This document shows positions 63,181 to 64,000 of a DNA stretch of 64,000 nucleotides, in pieces (positions within the stretch are counted from its first letter, which is position 1; every line of letters begins with the position of its first letter). The notes below the pieces were generated by a model. That model was given only the letters and a program-made list of their open reading frames with translations. It made no database searches and had not been told where the DNA came from. The stretch is from positions 19,986,164-20,050,163 of the forward strand of contig NC_063274.1 in NCBI RefSeq assembly GCF_910591885.1. The letters run 5' to 3'. Position numbers and translations under genes: made by a program. This stretch comes from Bombus terrestris. Lineage: Eukaryota; Arthropoda; Insecta; Hymenoptera; Apidae.

Positions 63181-64000
63181 ACGTATAACGTTATATGCTA
63201 TATCCATATAACGTATAACGTTATATACGATAGCGATATAACGTATAACGTTATATGCTATAACGATATAACGTATAACGTTATAAACTATATCGTTATA
63301 ACGTATAACGTTATATACTATATCGATATAATGTATAACGTTATATACGATAACGATATAACGTATAACGTTATGTACTATAACGATATAACGTATAACG
63401 TTATATACTATATCGATATAACGTTTAACGTTATATACTATATCGATATAACGTATAACGTTATATACGATAACGATATAACGCATAACGTTATATACCA
63501 TAACGATATAACGTAAAACGTTATATACTATAACGATATAACGTATAGCGTTATATACGATAGCGATATAACGTATAACGTTATATACGATAACGATATA
63601 ACGTATAACGTTATGTACTATAACGATATAACGTATAACGTTATATACTATATCGATATAACGTTTAACGTTATATACTATATCGATATAACGTATAACG
63701 TTATATACTATATCGATATAACGTATAACGTTATATACGATAACGATATAACGTATAACGTTATATACGATTAGGATATAACGCATAACGTTATATACCA
63801 TAACGATATAACGTAAAACGTTATATACTATAACGATATAACGTAAAACGTTATATACGATAACGATATAACGTATAACGTTATATACGATAACGATATA
63901 ACATATAACGTTATAAACTATATCGTTATAACGTATAACGTTATATGCTATATCCATATAACGTATAACGTTATATACTATATCGATATAACGTATAACG
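63181..64000. repeat. Right-edge satellite segment
   Basis: 27 full monomers and the first ten bases of another, still in register. 63271-63540 (H-C-O-J-C-P-B-K-L) repeats the order at 6+ kb and 26.7 kb. Private changes are ACGTATAGCG (63541) and ACATAT (63901). The array continues past the window. Confidence 0.85.

Larger units (their letters stand above)
1..64000. repeat. 30-bp AT-rich satellite array spanning the whole window
   Basis: Every 30 bases the same unit recurs, in unbroken register from base 1 to 64000 (2133 monomers plus 10 bases). The consensus halves are ACGTATAACGTTATA and TACTATAACGATATA; they match at 11 of 15 positions, so the monomer looks like an ancient dimer of a 15-bp unit. 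The box TATAACGTTATA (monomer positions 4-15) is a perfect 12-bp palindrome. The second box (positions 19-30) is a near-palindrome, perfect in C-type monomers (TATATCGATATA). Three CpG fall in each consensus monomer. AACGTT is kept in almost every copy; exceptions include W (AACATT), V (AACGTG) and Y (AAAGTT). About 25 recurrent sequence types differ mainly at positions 13-27 and occur in a fixed order, giving higher-order repeats. No unique sequence interrupts the array and neither end is reached. Function is unknown; a centromeric or heterochromatic role is inference only. Confidence 0.99.

Noticed and set aside
48094..63957. Minus-strand open frame of 5287 residues as a gene
   Set aside because: Same reasoning: a decapeptide repeat dictated by the 30-bp unit, continuing the same frame as the neighbouring one and broken only by a local change at 48091.
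1..64000. CRISPR array, because of about 30-bp regular repeats
   Set aside because: There are no unique spacers; the units abut directly, neighbours are all variants of one sequence, and no cas gene is visible.
1..64000. Promoters, TATA boxes or replication origins suggested by AT-rich TATA motifs
   Set aside because: The motifs recur every 15 to 30 bp as part of the repeat unit, so no position stands out as a specific site.
1..64000. Telomeric repeat
   Set aside because: The unit is 30 bp, symmetric in character and lacks the G-rich strand bias of known telomere repeats.
1..64000. Purely artificial or simulated sequence
   Set aside because: Nested duplications sharing private changes, chimeric monomers and graded divergence look like natural satellite turnover. 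Assembly collapse or polishing errors remain possible and cannot be tested from the sequence alone.

Overview
The whole window is one uninterrupted tandem satellite array. Every base from 1 to 64000 lies in a single 30-bp register: 2133 full monomers plus 10 bases of the next, with no insertion or deletion seen. No gene, RNA gene, transposon, promoter or origin can be supported. The array enters at base 1 and leaves at base 64000, so its true length exceeds 64 kb. An array this long, AT-rich (the consensus has 7 G or C in 30), with higher-order repeats and nested recent duplications, points to eukaryotic heterochromatin, perhaps centromeric or subtelomeric. Dense intact CpG suggests a germline with little cytosine methylation, as in many invertebrates, fungi and protists. 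The species cannot be named from this sequence.

The monomer is two diverged 15-bp halves: ACGTATAACGTTATA, then TACTATAACGATATA. Each is a 3-bp spacer plus a 12-bp dyad or near-dyad centred on CG. The first half is nearly constant; most variation falls in the second. Labels used below (changes relative to type A, which is the two halves just given; positions within the monomer): B = G19; C = T23 (TATATCGATATA); D = TTATGTAGTATTACG from position 11; E = TTATATGCTATATCC; F = G17; G = G20; H = TTATAAACTATATCGTT; I = G13 and G19; J = G15; N = TACGATTAGG; Q = TACGATAGCG; R = TTAAAAACTATATCGTT; S = TATATGG; U = TTATAAGCTATATCGTT; V = ACGTGATATGC. Types with altered starts: K = ACGCAT with TACCA; L and M = ACGTAAAACG with A or B core; O and T = ATGTAT with B or A core; P = ACGTTTAACG with C core; W = ACGCATAACA with TACCA; X = ACGTAAAACG with TACGATATCG; Y = AAAGTT with B core; Z = AAGTAT with C core.

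The types follow an ordered grammar. Recurrent modules are E-A-J-I-H-C-O-J; B-R-S-T-M-U-V-B followed by a run of D; Q-F-G-A-B-D-E; and D-D-B-W-L-M-B-H-E-C-F-G-A. These form higher-order repeats, mostly 0.8 to 4.5 kb, duplicated at several nested levels. Left part (1-25 kb): three related units at 2.5-7.3 kb, an exact 870-bp tandem pair at 8.2-9.9 kb with later copies, and 12-25 kb segments repeated at 2.28, 3.9, 6.03 and 8.3 kb. Middle (25-44 kb): 3.12-kb, 840-bp, 2.34-kb, 3.81-kb, 1.5-kb and 4.5-kb repeats. Right (44-64 kb): a three-unit 2.58/2.76/2.76-kb tandem block, a 4.05-kb duplication, and 720-bp and 1.23-kb repeats at the end.

The most notable signals are the absolute length conservation, chimeric monomers that mark in-register crossover points, an 18-bp microinversion at 55636-55653 inside a cruciform-capable site, and a minus-strand frame open across 64 kb except for two stops. 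The last is best explained by repeat composition, not coding.
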